Source: Gracilimonas sediminicola
GTDB taxonomy: Bacteria > Bacteroidota > Rhodothermia > Balneolales > Balneolaceae
Direction: 5' to 3'
Length of the DNA: 64,000 nucleotides
NCBI RefSeq assembly: GCF_024320785.1
Contig: NZ_JANDBC010000001.1
Coordinates: forward strand, 2,111,424-2,175,423
Below the pieces are notes generated by a model. The model was given only the letters and a program-made list of their open reading frames with translations, did no database searches and was not told the DNA's origin. Both the position numbers and the translations under genes were made by a program. Shown here piece by piece: positions 1 to 8,558 of this stretch. The stretch's first letter is position 1. Each line of letters starts with the position of its first letter.

Positions 1-2
1 CG

Positions 3-338
3 GGAAAAGCTGTCCTTGGAACAGACATTGAAATTGAAAGTGGTGTCGGTAAGCTGGAATCCAATGCGCTGATTGGTTCACCGATTTATAAAGCAGGGAT
101 TGAGTCGGAGGATGAAATCACAACTATCGCAGGAACTTCTTTGAGTGAGGTGGAAAGTGTGGATGATATCCTTAGCGAATACAAACCTGGGGATGAAATT
201 GAAATTGAATTTACAAGATGGGCACAAGCAAAGACTGTGAAAGTTAGGTTGGTTGAAGATCAAAAATTACAAACTGAACTAAATGATAAAATTAGTATCG
301 AAATAAATTCTAAAAGAAATGATTGGCTAAGAGAATAA
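3..338 (+). CDS. C-terminal part of a PDZ-domain protease, probably M61 (glycyl aminopeptidase) family; 5' end outside window
   Basis: An open frame enters from the left edge and gives 111 residues before a TAA stop. The visible part is a PDZ-like domain with the ligand-loop pattern GSPIYKAGI, followed by DEITTIAGTSL and a closing strand rich in E/V/K. This arrangement (PDZ at the extreme C-terminus, then a short tail) is typical of M61 peptidases, where PDZ follows the thermolysin-like catalytic domain. The catalytic HExxH lies outside the window, so the M61 call is inference; a DegP/HtrA or S41-type PDZ protein is less likely because little follows the domain. GC content is already lower here than in genes beyond 2.3 kb. 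Confidence 0.6.
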   Translation, partial: GKAVLGTDIEIESGVGKLESNALIGSPIYKAGIESEDEITTIAGTSLSEVESVDDILSEYKPGDEIEIEFTRWAQAKTVKVRLVEDQKLQTELNDKISIEINSKRNDWLRE

Positions 339-395
339 TCATTTCTTATTCTCTACACATTGTTTTAATGGAACTTAAAATAGGGTGAGGGGATC

Positions 396-1028
396 ATGTC
401 TAAGAAAAAAGTATTTATAAGTTATCATCATGACAATGATCAGAACTATAAGAATCAATTGATCAAATTTAATTTGGCGCATGACATTTTTGAGAATGTA
501 TCAGTTGATACTGGGGATATTAGCGATGATTTAGAAAGTCAAAGAATAAGAGAAATTATTCGTGATGATTATTTACAAGATTCTACAGTAACAATTGTAT
601 TGATTGGTACAGAAACTAAGGGAAGAAAGCACGTTGATTGGGAAATTTATTCTAGTATGATAAATGGGAAGGTTAATAAAAGATCAGGCATTTTGGTGAT
701 TAATTTACCAACGATAAATTGTGAATATTATACTGCTTCACTTGAAGGAGAAAAAGATATTCTTTATCCAGGTGAAGAAAACTGGATATCAATTAAGGAT
801 CGTTCTAAATATGAACAGAGGTATCCTCATATGCCTGATCGAATTATTGATAATCTTCTCAATGAAAAGGCAAGAATATCAGTTGTCAATTGGAATAAAA
901 TTATTAGTGACCGAAGTTTTTTGAGATTCCTTATTGAAAAAACAAGTGATCAAAGGTTGGATAATGAATATGATCTAAGTCGAAAAATGAGGCGATCAAA
1001 CTCACCAAGGAAAGGATTGAGATGGTAA
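396..1028 (+). CDS. ThsB-like TIR domain protein (DUF1863/PF08937 type), putative anti-phage defence
   Basis: 210 residues. The N-terminus VFISYHHDND (about 6-15) is the first strand and BB-like region of a TIR-like fold. A hydrophobic strand TIVLIGTET (66-74) is followed by HVDWEIYSSM, whose Glu83 is in the usual catalytic place. This matches the ThsB/DUF1863 family, in which infection-activated TIR proteins make an NAD-derived signal in Thoeris defence. The C-terminus ends in a basic Arg-rich tail typical of the family. A purine-rich GAGGGG sits just before the ATG. The gene overlaps the next by 7 nt, so the two are probably co-translated. Base composition (about 30% GC in sampled lines) is far below downstream core genes, which suggests horizontal transfer. 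Role in defence is inferred from family and context. Confidence 0.75.
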   Translation: MSKKKVFISYHHDNDQNYKNQLIKFNLAHDIFENVSVDTGDISDDLESQRIREIIRDDYLQDSTVTIVLIGTETKGRKHVDWEIYSSMINGKVNKRSGILVINLPTINCEYYTASLEGEKDILYPGEENWISIKDRSKYEQRYPHMPDRIIDNLLNEKARISVVNWNKIISDRSFLRFLIEKTSDQRLDNEYDLSRKMRRSNSPRKGLRW

Positions 1029-1681
1029 CTACTGATAGTTTAAATACGCAAATTTTAGGTATCTCAGTTGACATAGGTCAACCTTCTATACTTCTGACTA
1101 GTAGTTGGACGTTTATGATAATTATGCTTGTATTAGTGATAATATTGATAATTATATTTAGGAAATACAAAATCTCAAATTATAGTACTAAGGAATTAGA
1201 AATAGAGTTTTCAAGTAGCCCTAAGGTAACTGTTAAAGCAACTAGGGATGATTCAAGTTTATATATAGCTAACAGGATTCAAATTGAACTAATAACAAGA
1301 AAGGCTGCAATTAGTGTCACAGAAGAAGATGTAATCGAGGAAATTTATAATTCTTGGTATAAGTTATTTCAAATACTTAGAGATGAAATAAAGTCTGTAT
1401 CCGGTGAGCTAATTAGAAATCATAAATCAACTTCAGCATTAATTGAATTAACAGTTAAAATTTTGAATGACGGATTAAGACCACATTTAACTAAATATCA
1501 AGCAGAATTCAGACGCTGGTATAAATTTGAGAAGGAGAAAGAAGGAAATAGTGAAAAATCTCCTCAAGAAATACAGAAACAATATCCCCAATACGACGAA
1601 CTGTTTTCAGATATGAAAGAGGTTAACAGAATCCTTACTGAATTTTCAACACAATTAGGAAAGCTAATTAATGATAAATGA
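1022..1681 (+). CDS. Single-pass membrane protein with long cytoplasmic helical domain, in TIR cassette
   Basis: 219 residues. A short N-terminal segment is followed by one strongly hydrophobic helix (about 30-47) and then a basic stop-transfer patch RKYK, so the C-terminal about 170 residues should be cytoplasmic. That part has a small beta-like stretch (58-75) and then helices containing the motifs SWYKLFQILRDEIK (111-124) and GLRPHLTKYQAEFRRWY (151-167). I do not recognise an assigned domain. The gene overlaps the upstream TIR gene by 7 nt and the downstream TIR gene by about 11 nt, so it is the centre of a tightly coupled operon. By analogy with membrane-bound ThsA effectors it could be a membrane-damaging effector or a scaffold, but this is speculation. 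Confidence 0.7.
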   Translation: MVTTDSLNTQILGISVDIGQPSILLTSSWTFMIIMLVLVIILIIIFRKYKISNYSTKELEIEFSSSPKVTVKATRDDSSLYIANRIQIELITRKAAISVTEEDVIEEIYNSWYKLFQILRDEIKSVSGELIRNHKSTSALIELTVKILNDGLRPHLTKYQAEFRRWYKFEKEKEGNSEKSPQEIQKQYPQYDELFSDMKEVNRILTEFSTQLGKLINDK

Positions 1682-2156
1682 GATGCAAGTTTTTATAGCT
1701 CACCAAAAAGGGGATAGAGAAGAGGCAAAAAAAATAGCAACTTATTTAAGATCCATAAATATTAGAGTCTATTTTGATGAATATGATAGAGAACTAAAAA
1801 AAGCTTTAAGAGAGAATAATCCAAAGGGCGTGGTGAAAGCGATAGAAAAGGGGTTGAAATCTTCTACACATATGATATGTTTGATTTCCAAAAATACTCT
1901 TTATTCAAAATGGGTGCCGTTTGAAATTGGATATGGTTATGACAAAACGAAGGTATATTCATTAACCTTAAAAGGAATAAAGGATTATGAAATACCTGAC
2001 TACATAAAGGCTACTGAAATACTAAGAGATATTCTTGATTTGAATATCTTTGCTAAACAATATGGTAGTAAGAGATTATTCGAGCAAAAAAACTATTCAA
2101 ATAGAAGCTCATACTTACATCCATTAAGTGGAATTATGGATCCAATAGTATCTTAA
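1671..2156 (+). CDS. Stand-alone TIR domain protein
   Basis: 161 residues, nearly all one TIR domain: VFIAHQKGDREEA (7-19), VYFDEYDRELKKAL (33-46), THMICLISKNTLYSKWVPFEIGYG (66-89). Glu85 of the W-V-P-F-E pattern is the predicted NADase residue. It differs from the first TIR gene of the cassette and resembles the TIR_2/STING-TIR style more than ThsB. Two starts are possible: 1671, overlapping the previous gene, or 1683, one base after its TGA stop; the conserved strand starts right after the second Met, so either works. AT-rich like its two partners. The three genes form a probable operon that ends before an inverted repeat at 2194-2215. Confidence 0.75.
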   Translation: MINEMQVFIAHQKGDREEAKKIATYLRSINIRVYFDEYDRELKKALRENNPKGVVKAIEKGLKSSTHMICLISKNTLYSKWVPFEIGYGYDKTKVYSLTLKGIKDYEIPDYIKATEILRDILDLNIFAKQYGSKRLFEQKNYSNRSSYLHPLSGIMDPIVS

Positions 2157-2161
2157 ACTTA

Positions 2162-2215
2162 TGAAATAGTTTCATTTCTTTTCTTATTTAGAATGAAATA
2201 TCAAATAGTATTTCA
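2162..2215 (+). terminator. Inverted repeats after the TIR cassette, possible terminator
   Basis: Two short dyads using the same word: TGAAA-TAG-TTTCA (2162-2174) and TGAAATA with TATTTCA separated by 8 nt (2194-2215). The second could end transcription of the cassette, but there is no strong T-run, so the role is uncertain. The rest of the gap to the next gene shows nothing I can name. Confidence 0.3.
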
Positions 2216-2281
2216 GGTGTAATGCTCTTATAATAAGCCTTCCTTTAAACAGGGAGATAGACTCTACAAGCTTAATATGTT

Positions 2282-3043
2282 ATGGATTTTGTGTATATGA
2301 ACAGCAGTTTTATAGTGAAATTTATTAAATCGTTTTTTTTGATGGTATTAGTGGTGGGATTATCGGCATGCAAAAGCTCGGAGTCGGTAAGCAATAATTC
2401 GGAATCAGGTAAAGAGACGGCTACTGAGCAAAGTGTGGATAATGATTCAGGGATGAGTACCGCCGAAATGGAAGCTTTGTATTGGGCCCGACAAGACAGT
2501 GCCCGGATGAACTTCACCAAAGCCGATGTAAAGTTTATGACCGGGATGATTGCTCACCATGCACAGGCACTAATCATGTCGCGACTGGCGCCGGAAAATA
2601 ACGCAAGTCCACAGATCCAAACCCTGGCTGCCCGCATTATCAATGCCCAGAAAGATGAAATCCGCTCTATGCAAACCTGGCTCCGTGATCGCGATCAGCC
2701 GGTTCCTGAAGTGCATATCGAAGGATTGAACCTGATGATTCACGGGCTTGGGGAAGATCACATGAAAATGGATCACACCAATATGGCAGGAATGTTATCA
2801 CCGGCTCAGCTAAAAGAACTCAGCGAAGCCACCGGCGATGAATTTGACCGCCTGTATTTGAAATATATGATCGACCACCACAAAGGGGCGGTAACGATGG
2901 TCACCAAATTATTTGATACCGATGGAGCCGCTCAGGACGATGCCGCATTCCGTTTAGCATCAGACATTCAGGTAGATCAGCGGACGGAAATTGACCGTAT
3001 GCAGCTGATGCTGGACCGGATGACTGCAGCTAATGGCCAATAA
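2282..3043 (+). CDS. DUF305 domain lipoprotein
   Basis: 253 residues with a lipoprotein signal: basic start, hydrophobic stretch, then lipobox LSAC with Cys30. The start may be the ATG at 2297 (MNSSFI), which gives a tidier signal peptide. After a Ser/Glu-rich linker come two copies of a ferritin-like helical pattern: MTGMIAHHAQALIMS and MIDHHKGAVTM, each with the paired His typical of DUF305 (PF03713). Members are often near copper or metal genes; their biochemical role is not established. The end overlaps the longest reading of the next gene, suggesting co-transcription with the LVIVD-repeat protein. GC jumps to ordinary core values at this gene, marking the right edge of the AT-rich cassette. 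Confidence 0.85.
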   Translation: MDFVYMNSSFIVKFIKSFFLMVLVVGLSACKSSESVSNNSESGKETATEQSVDNDSGMSTAEMEALYWARQDSARMNFTKADVKFMTGMIAHHAQALIMSRLAPENNASPQIQTLAARIINAQKDEIRSMQTWLRDRDQPVPEVHIEGLNLMIHGLGEDHMKMDHTNMAGMLSPAQLKELSEATGDEFDRLYLKYMIDHHKGAVTMVTKLFDTDGAAQDDAAFRLASDIQVDQRTEIDRMQLMLDRMTAANGQ

Positions 3044-3080
3044 AGAATATCACGTCAACAAAAACACAGAATACGTACTT

Positions 3081-5066
3081 ATGAACAAATCGAAACTATT
3101 TCTTACGCTGATGGTGTCGGTATTGATTGGTGCCTATGGGTGTTCGTCATCTTCCATGATGGACGACTCAAGCTCACCGTCTATGATGCCATCTATTGAA
3201 CCCAAGCCGGTAACGGAAGCAAACCCGCCAAGTCCCGACCCACGGGTAGGACTGAAAGCCGGTTTATTTGATGCCGAAGAAGCCAGCTGGAACCTGAATA
3301 TGCTGTCTCAAACACCACCGCCCGAAGATTTTGTGGGCGTAACGAACTCCGACCTGGCCTTTAAAGGTAACTATGCTTTTCAGGGGAATTATAATGGTGT
3401 GATTGTATGGGATGTATCCAATCCCCGATCCCCGGAACTGGTAGTAGATTACTTATGCCCGGCTTCACAAAGTGATGTGTCCGTGTATGGAAATCTTCTT
3501 TTTGTATCCGGTGAAGGATTAGGCGGCCGACTCGATTGTGGAACTGAAGGAGTGCAGGAAACAGTGAGCGAAGAACGACTTCGCGGAATCCGGATTTTTG
3601 ATATTACTGATGTCAAACAGCCAAAATATGTGTCTAACGTTCAAACATGCCGCGGTTCTCACACGCATTCCGTTTTGAAAGATCCTGAAGACGACGAAAA
3701 CGTTTATATCTATGTGTCAGGATCAGCGCCTGTTCGCCCGAATGAAGAATTGCCGGGATGTTCAGCTGCCATGCCGGATGAAGATCCTAATTCCGCCTTA
3801 TTCAGAATTGAGGTAATTAAAGTCCCGCTGGATAATCCTGAAGAAGCAGCTATCGTAAATTCTCCCCGAATTTTTGAAAACCTGACAGCTGCTCCAACCC
3901 ATGGTATGGCTCCGGCCGACAAAGCAGCGTTGGAAAAAGCGAAAGAAGAAGGAGCTTTTACAGCCGAAATTTTTGGTCAGGAACGAGTAATTCCTGGTCG
4001 GTATGTACGAATGATTCTATCGAATGTAGCCCAGCAGCGAGCCGGAGAAGGTGCAGAACCTACAGCGGCTGACAGTGCTTATCTCCGTGAAAATATCCAG
4101 ATGATGGTGGACCAGCAGTTTGGAATAGGTGGTGATGAAGAAGACGATCGCGGACCAAACCAGTGTCACGACATCACCCTTTATCCGGAGATTGGTTTAG
4201 CCGGGGGTGCTTGTGAAGGCTACGGACTCTTACTGGACATCACGGATCCTGTAAACCCTAAACGGGTTGATGCGGTTGCTGATTCAAACTTCTCATACTG
4301 GCACTCTGCTACCTTCAGTAACGATGGAAGCAAAGTGTTGTTTACGGATGAATGGGGCGGCGGCGGTCAGCCAAAATGCCGTGAAACGGATCCTTACGAG
4401 TGGGGAGCTAATGCCCTGTTCACCATCAATGAGAACAATAAGATGGAATTCGAGAGCTATTATAAACTACCTGCTCCACAAACCAGTGAGGAAAACTGTG
4501 TAGCTCACAACGGATCTCTGATTCCGGTTCCGGGACGGGAGATTATGGTTCAGTCGTGGTATCAGGGTGGTATTTCTGTGTTTGACTGGACAGATACATC
4601 CAACCCGGTTGAAATTGCCTTTCACGATCGTGGCCCGGTTGATTCTACCCGTATGGCGAACGGCGGAAGCTGGTCGGTATATTGGTACAACGGTATGATC
4701 ATCAATTCTGAAATTGCCAGAGGACTGGATATTTTTGAGCTGGAAGCCAATCCGCTGCTCACTCAGAATGAAATCGATGCAGCGAATACGGTAACGCTCG
4801 ATTACCTGAACGCTCAGGGACAGCCTATGTTTGAATGGCCTACAACCTATGCGTTAGCCAAAGCTTACGTAGATCAGCTTGACCGCGATGGAGAAATGAG
4901 TGCATCAGAAATTTCAGCACTCCGATCCGGGATAGCGAAAGCAGAGAAGTCATCCGGTTCAGAAAAATCAGCACTACTGGCTGAATTAGCTGACGGAATT
5001 GACGGTTCAGCTTCTACAAAAGCAGGAAAGCTGGCTGAAACACTTCGTGACCTGGCTTCTATGTAA
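3081..5066 (+). CDS. LVIVD-repeat beta-propeller lipoprotein
   Basis: About 661 residues from the ATG at 3081, chosen because it gives a proper export signal (MNKSKLFLTLMVSVLIG, then AYGC as a loose lipobox); an earlier in-frame ATG at 3033 overlaps the preceding gene and adds a non-signal leader. The body has repeated LVIVD-type units such as GVIVWDVSNPRSPELV, GIRIFDITDVKQPKYV and GLLLDITDPVNPKRV, which build an extracytoplasmic beta-propeller. Conserved His-rich patches (GSHTHSV, FSYWHSATFS, CVAHNGSL) could bind metal or ligand. Substrate unknown. Its pairing with DUF305 suggests a shared periplasmic or surface role. Confidence 0.8.
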   Translation: MNKSKLFLTLMVSVLIGAYGCSSSSMMDDSSSPSMMPSIEPKPVTEANPPSPDPRVGLKAGLFDAEEASWNLNMLSQTPPPEDFVGVTNSDLAFKGNYAFQGNYNGVIVWDVSNPRSPELVVDYLCPASQSDVSVYGNLLFVSGEGLGGRLDCGTEGVQETVSEERLRGIRIFDITDVKQPKYVSNVQTCRGSHTHSVLKDPEDDENVYIYVSGSAPVRPNEELPGCSAAMPDEDPNSALFRIEVIKVPLDNPEEAAIVNSPRIFENLTAAPTHGMAPADKAALEKAKEEGAFTAEIFGQERVIPGRYVRMILSNVAQQRAGEGAEPTAADSAYLRENIQMMVDQQFGIGGDEEDDRGPNQCHDITLYPEIGLAGGACEGYGLLLDITDPVNPKRVDAVADSNFSYWHSATFSNDGSKVLFTDEWGGGGQPKCRETDPYEWGANALFTINENNKMEFESYYKLPAPQTSEENCVAHNGSLIPVPGREIMVQSWYQGGISVFDWTDTSNPVEIAFHDRGPVDSTRMANGGSWSVYWYNGMIINSEIARGLDIFELEANPLLTQNEIDAANTVTLDYLNAQGQPMFEWPTTYALAKAYVDQLDRDGEMSASEISALRSGIAKAEKSSGSEKSALLAELADGIDGSASTKAGKLAETLRDLASM

Positions 5067-5091
5067 ATCAGGATCACCGATAAACACATTC

Positions 5092-5128
5092 AAACCCCGG
5101 TTTAGCGAAGGCTGATCCGGGGTTTTTT
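5092..5128 (+). terminator. Rho-independent terminator after the DUF305/LVIVD pair
   Basis: Perfect 9-bp stem AAACCCCGG (5092-5100) with CCGGGGTTT (5117-5125), 16-nt loop, running into a T-run to 5128. Placed 26 nt after the stop of the LVIVD-repeat gene. Confidence 0.9.
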
Positions 5129-5261
5129 GTTTTATGAGGTAGTCACCCCGGACTTGGACCGGAATCTCCTTTTATGAGAATGAAAAGAAAACCCTGATAT
5201 CCAATGTTGCACCTCTGCCCATCCATTCCCATATTCTGCAAATTTTAAAACCCATCGAGCC

Positions 5262-6608
5262 ATGAAACAACTTCTGACTATCACCCTGCTGATTATTCTT
5301 TCCCTTCCACTTTCAGCCCAAAACTATCCGCACATTTTTCCAATGAAGGAACGGGCAGCTGTAATTAATGATATGCTAAAGGATAAAGTCGAGAATTATC
5401 TTCCGGAAATGATGAGGGAAACCGGCATCGACATGTGGATTATAGTTTCGAGGGAGTATAATGAAGATCCGGTGATTGAAACCATGCTTCCGGCTACCTG
5501 GCTGGCTGCCCGGCGCCGTACTATTTTGGTGATGCATGATTTGGGTCCCGGAAAAGGCGTTGAAACCCTGGCAGTGGCCCGGTATGATGTGGGAGAAGTT
5601 TTTAAGAAAGCGTGGGATAAAGAGAAGGAACCCAATCAATGGAAGCGGCTGAAAGAGATTATCGAAGAAAGGGATCCCGAGCGAATTGGTATCAATATTT
5701 CTGAGATTTGGGGACACGCAGATGGCATGGTGGTAACCGATTACGAGGAAATGAAAGAAGCCATTGGTAAGAAATACACCGATCGCTTGGTTTCAGCGGA
5801 GAAACTGGCGGTGAGCTGGCTGGAAACCCGCACGGAGAAAGAAATGCAGGTGTATCCGCAGATTGTCCGAATTGCCCACCAAATCATAGCCGAAGGATTT
5901 TCAGATGCTGTTATTCAGCCGGGTATCACCACCACCGAGGATGTGGTTTGGTGGTATCGGGAAAAGATCAGGGAGTTAAAGCTGATCACATGGTTTCATC
6001 CCAGCGTATCCATCCAACGGGCTGACCCTGAATCTTTTGATCACCTGAGAACCTTTGATAGTCGGCCCGGAGAAAACATGATCATGCCCGGAGATTTACT
6101 ACACGTGGATTTTGGTATCAAGTACCTGAGGCTCAATACGGATACCCAGCAGCATGCCTATGTACTTCGTCCGGAAGAAACCGAAGTGCCGGATTACCTG
6201 GTGCATGCTTTTGAAAATGGGAATCGACTGCAGGATATCTTCACCAATAATTTTAAGGAAGGAAGAACCGGTAATGAAGTATTGAAAATGTCGCGTGAGC
6301 AAGCTATCGAAGAAGGACTCAAGCCAAGTATCTATACGCACCCAATTGGTTATCACGGTCATGCTGCGGGGACCACACTTGGCATGTGGGATGCTCAGGG
6401 GGGCGTGCCCGGCGATGGTGATTACCCGTTACATTTGAACACAGCTTATTCCATAGAGTTGAACGCTGCTACCTATATTGAAGAATGGGGTAAAGAAATC
6501 CGGATAATGCTGGAAGAAGATGCCTTTTTCGACGATTCCGGCGTGTGGTATATTGATGGTCGTCAGCGGGAAATTATGATGATTCCAAGAGTTCCGGCAA
6601 AGCAGTAA
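5262..6608 (+). CDS. Secreted M24 family (Xaa-Pro type) metallopeptidase
   Basis: 448 residues. A cleavable signal peptide ends near LPLSAQ (about 20). The N-terminal half is a creatinase-like domain; the C-terminal half is the pita-bread fold. Metal ligands are in the expected order: Asp in HVDFG (about 283), Asp in LNTDTQ (about 294), His in GYHGHAAG (about 365), Glu in SIELNA (about 402) and Glu in IMLEEDA (about 418). It should remove N-terminal residues, perhaps before proline, from peptides in the periplasm. It stands alone, with its own upstream gap and a terminator before it. Exact specificity cannot be read from the sequence. Confidence 0.85.
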   Translation: MKQLLTITLLIILSLPLSAQNYPHIFPMKERAAVINDMLKDKVENYLPEMMRETGIDMWIIVSREYNEDPVIETMLPATWLAARRRTILVMHDLGPGKGVETLAVARYDVGEVFKKAWDKEKEPNQWKRLKEIIEERDPERIGINISEIWGHADGMVVTDYEEMKEAIGKKYTDRLVSAEKLAVSWLETRTEKEMQVYPQIVRIAHQIIAEGFSDAVIQPGITTTEDVVWWYREKIRELKLITWFHPSVSIQRADPESFDHLRTFDSRPGENMIMPGDLLHVDFGIKYLRLNTDTQQHAYVLRPEETEVPDYLVHAFENGNRLQDIFTNNFKEGRTGNEVLKMSREQAIEEGLKPSIYTHPIGYHGHAAGTTLGMWDAQGGVPGDGDYPLHLNTAYSIELNAATYIEEWGKEIRIMLEEDAFFDDSGVWYIDGRQREIMMIPRVPAKQ

Positions 6609-6618
6609 AGGAATAACT

Positions 6619-6673
6619 CAGGACTCAGAATTCAGAACAGTATTGTTCTGGCTCCTGAATTCTGAGTCCTGAT
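6619..6673. repeat. 18-bp perfect inverted repeat between convergent-free genes (REP-like)
   Basis: Arms TCAGGACTCAGAATTCAG (6619-6636) and its exact complement at 6656-6673 with a 19-nt centre that itself folds (CAGAACA / TGTTCTG). No T-run follows, so it is not a classic terminator. A related but decayed word set (CAGGAGCCAGAA and ATTCTGAAGTCC) occurs at about 38721-38752, suggesting a dispersed family. Confidence 0.65.
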
Positions 6674-6762
6674 TTCCTTTAACCATCTATTAAACTTTCT
6701 GACCGAACCCGCTTTGCCTTTTTGAAATTCATCCGTTACCATCCAAAAAAAGTTGAAGCACC

Positions 6763-8409
6763 ATGGAATTCAATACCTTAGAAGAAAAGATTATACACGC
6801 CCGAACGCTCGAAAATCCCCCGGAGGATTTGCAGGATGATTTCTTTAGTCTGTTGAAAAGGGGAATAGGCAGCGACAAAACGTATCTTACTTACAGGGAC
6901 GCCGGTCAGAATCGTGCAGAGATCTCATACCGGGAGTTCTATGAGCATGTAGTAAACACAGCCCGTTTTTATCAATCCAGAGGACTTAAGTCCGGAGATA
7001 AAATTGCCACCATTTCTCACAATCACTGGCATACGGTGGTTCAGTATTTTGCCGCCTGGTTCTGCGGGTTAGTGGTGGTGCCGGTCAATCTCGGGGAAGA
7101 TGATAACCGGATTGCCTACATCCTGGAAAATGCTGAAGTGAAGCTGGCGCTGGCAAGAGATGAATATGCGGAGCGCATTCAGGCTATCATTCATAAGGCT
7201 GGTGAGCTTAATGAAATTGAAGTCGTGATTTGTGATGAATCCGTTGACTCTTTTTCAACTGAGGACGGTGAGCTTCGGGAAGTAGAGGTTAATATCGAAT
7301 CTGAAGCACTGATTGTATTTACTTCCGGGACTACGGGAAATCCCAAAGGCGTTGTTTTAACACAACGTAATTTGCTGGAAGACGCCCGAACCATTAGTCA
7401 GTGGCACAACATTGATGGTCAAACAAAAATGATGTGTGTATTGCCTATTCATCATGTAAATGGCACGGTTGTGACTATGATAACGCCGTTTTTTGTGGGT
7501 GGATCTACTGTCCTGAACCAGAAGTTTAGTGCGGGACATTTTTTCAAAGCCATTGAAGAAGAGCAGGTTCAAATTGTGAGTGTGGTGCCCACATTGCTTC
7601 AGTATCTTACCAATTACTATGAAGGCAAGGAAGTTCCCGAGTCAGAACAATTCCGACATATCATCTGCGGTGCCGGCCCGCTGACGGTTAAAGTGGCCCA
7701 AAACTTCGAAGAGAAATTCGGGATACCAATAATTCACGGGTATGGTCTTTCGGAAACCACCTGCTATTCGTGTTTTATTCCGGCCGAACAACCCGAGAAG
7801 GAACACAACAAATGGATGCGGGATTTTGGTTACCCGAGTATTGGAATTCCGGTTCCGGCCAACGAGATGGATATTCAGGATGAAGATGGAAACTCTGTTC
7901 CTGAAGGTGAGCGGGGAGAAATTGTAATCCGGGGAGTGAACGTGATGAAAGGATATTTCAACAACCGGGAAGCCAATGAGTCGGCCTTTAAGAACGGCTG
8001 GTTTCGAAGCGGGGACGAAGGATTTATAAAAAAGGATGAGGAAGGAAACCGATATTTTTTCATTACAGGTCGGTTGAAGGAGTTGATTATCCGGGGCGGC
8101 ATTAACCTGGCTCCGCTGGAGATTGACGAAGTGATTAACAAAGCCCCGGGCGTAAAAGCCGGAATTTCGGTGGGCTTCGAAAATGACTGGTACGGGGAGG
8201 AAGTTGGGGCGTATGTGCAGCTCAAAGAAGGAGCCAAGCAAGACAAAAAAGCTATTTTAGACTATTGTAGAGAACACCTTCCGTTCTCAAAAGCCCCCAA
8301 GGTGGTGGTGGTTGGGGAAGAACTTCCGGTCACCTCCACGGGAAAATACCAGCGGCTCAAAGTGGCGCATTTGTTTGAGGAGTGGAAAGAGGTGCAGTTT
8401 CGGGAGTAA
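6763..8409 (+). CDS. Acyl-CoA synthetase / AMP-dependent ligase (ANL superfamily)
   Basis: 548 residues, full length for the family. The phosphate-binding loop TSGTTGNPKG is at about 187-196, the A5 motif YGLSETT at about 327, the ATP-ribose Asp in SGDEG near 415, and the hinge/C-terminal GRLKELIIRGGINLAP at about 435. The C-terminal catalytic Lys is in STGKYQRLKV near 527. It activates a carboxylic acid as an adenylate and passes it to CoA or a carrier. The overall pattern fits medium/long-chain acyl or 4-coumarate-like ligases; the substrate is not readable. It is monocistronic, behind an inverted repeat. Confidence 0.85.
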   Translation: MEFNTLEEKIIHARTLENPPEDLQDDFFSLLKRGIGSDKTYLTYRDAGQNRAEISYREFYEHVVNTARFYQSRGLKSGDKIATISHNHWHTVVQYFAAWFCGLVVVPVNLGEDDNRIAYILENAEVKLALARDEYAERIQAIIHKAGELNEIEVVICDESVDSFSTEDGELREVEVNIESEALIVFTSGTTGNPKGVVLTQRNLLEDARTISQWHNIDGQTKMMCVLPIHHVNGTVVTMITPFFVGGSTVLNQKFSAGHFFKAIEEEQVQIVSVVPTLLQYLTNYYEGKEVPESEQFRHIICGAGPLTVKVAQNFEEKFGIPIIHGYGLSETTCYSCFIPAEQPEKEHNKWMRDFGYPSIGIPVPANEMDIQDEDGNSVPEGERGEIVIRGVNVMKGYFNNREANESAFKNGWFRSGDEGFIKKDEEGNRYFFITGRLKELIIRGGINLAPLEIDEVINKAPGVKAGISVGFENDWYGEEVGAYVQLKEGAKQDKKAILDYCREHLPFSKAPKVVVVGEELPVTSTGKYQRLKVAHLFEEWKEVQFRE

Positions 8410-8558
8410 GAAAAAATCGTCCATCGCAAATCAGCTTGTGCCGATCGGAAAAGAGCCGATGGATGGCATGAATAACAATGAAATGTATGCTCACATCAAC
8501 TTGGAGAAAGGGGAGCGCTCGGAACTGGCTAACCTGGCTTCAAAACTGTTGTAGGTGT

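Noticed and set aside
396..2156. Canonical Thoeris (ThsA/ThsB) system
   Set aside because: ThsB-like protein is present but no SIR2, SLOG or Macro domain ThsA is seen, so the standard name is not justified.
7642..8241. 199-codon minus-strand open frame inside the acyl-CoA ligase gene
   Set aside because: It lies wholly inside a gene with clear motifs and shows no domain or start signal of its own.
8312..8554. 80-codon frame overlapping the end of the acyl-CoA ligase gene
   Set aside because: Begins inside the ligase gene in another frame and the unique part shows no similarity to a known protein.
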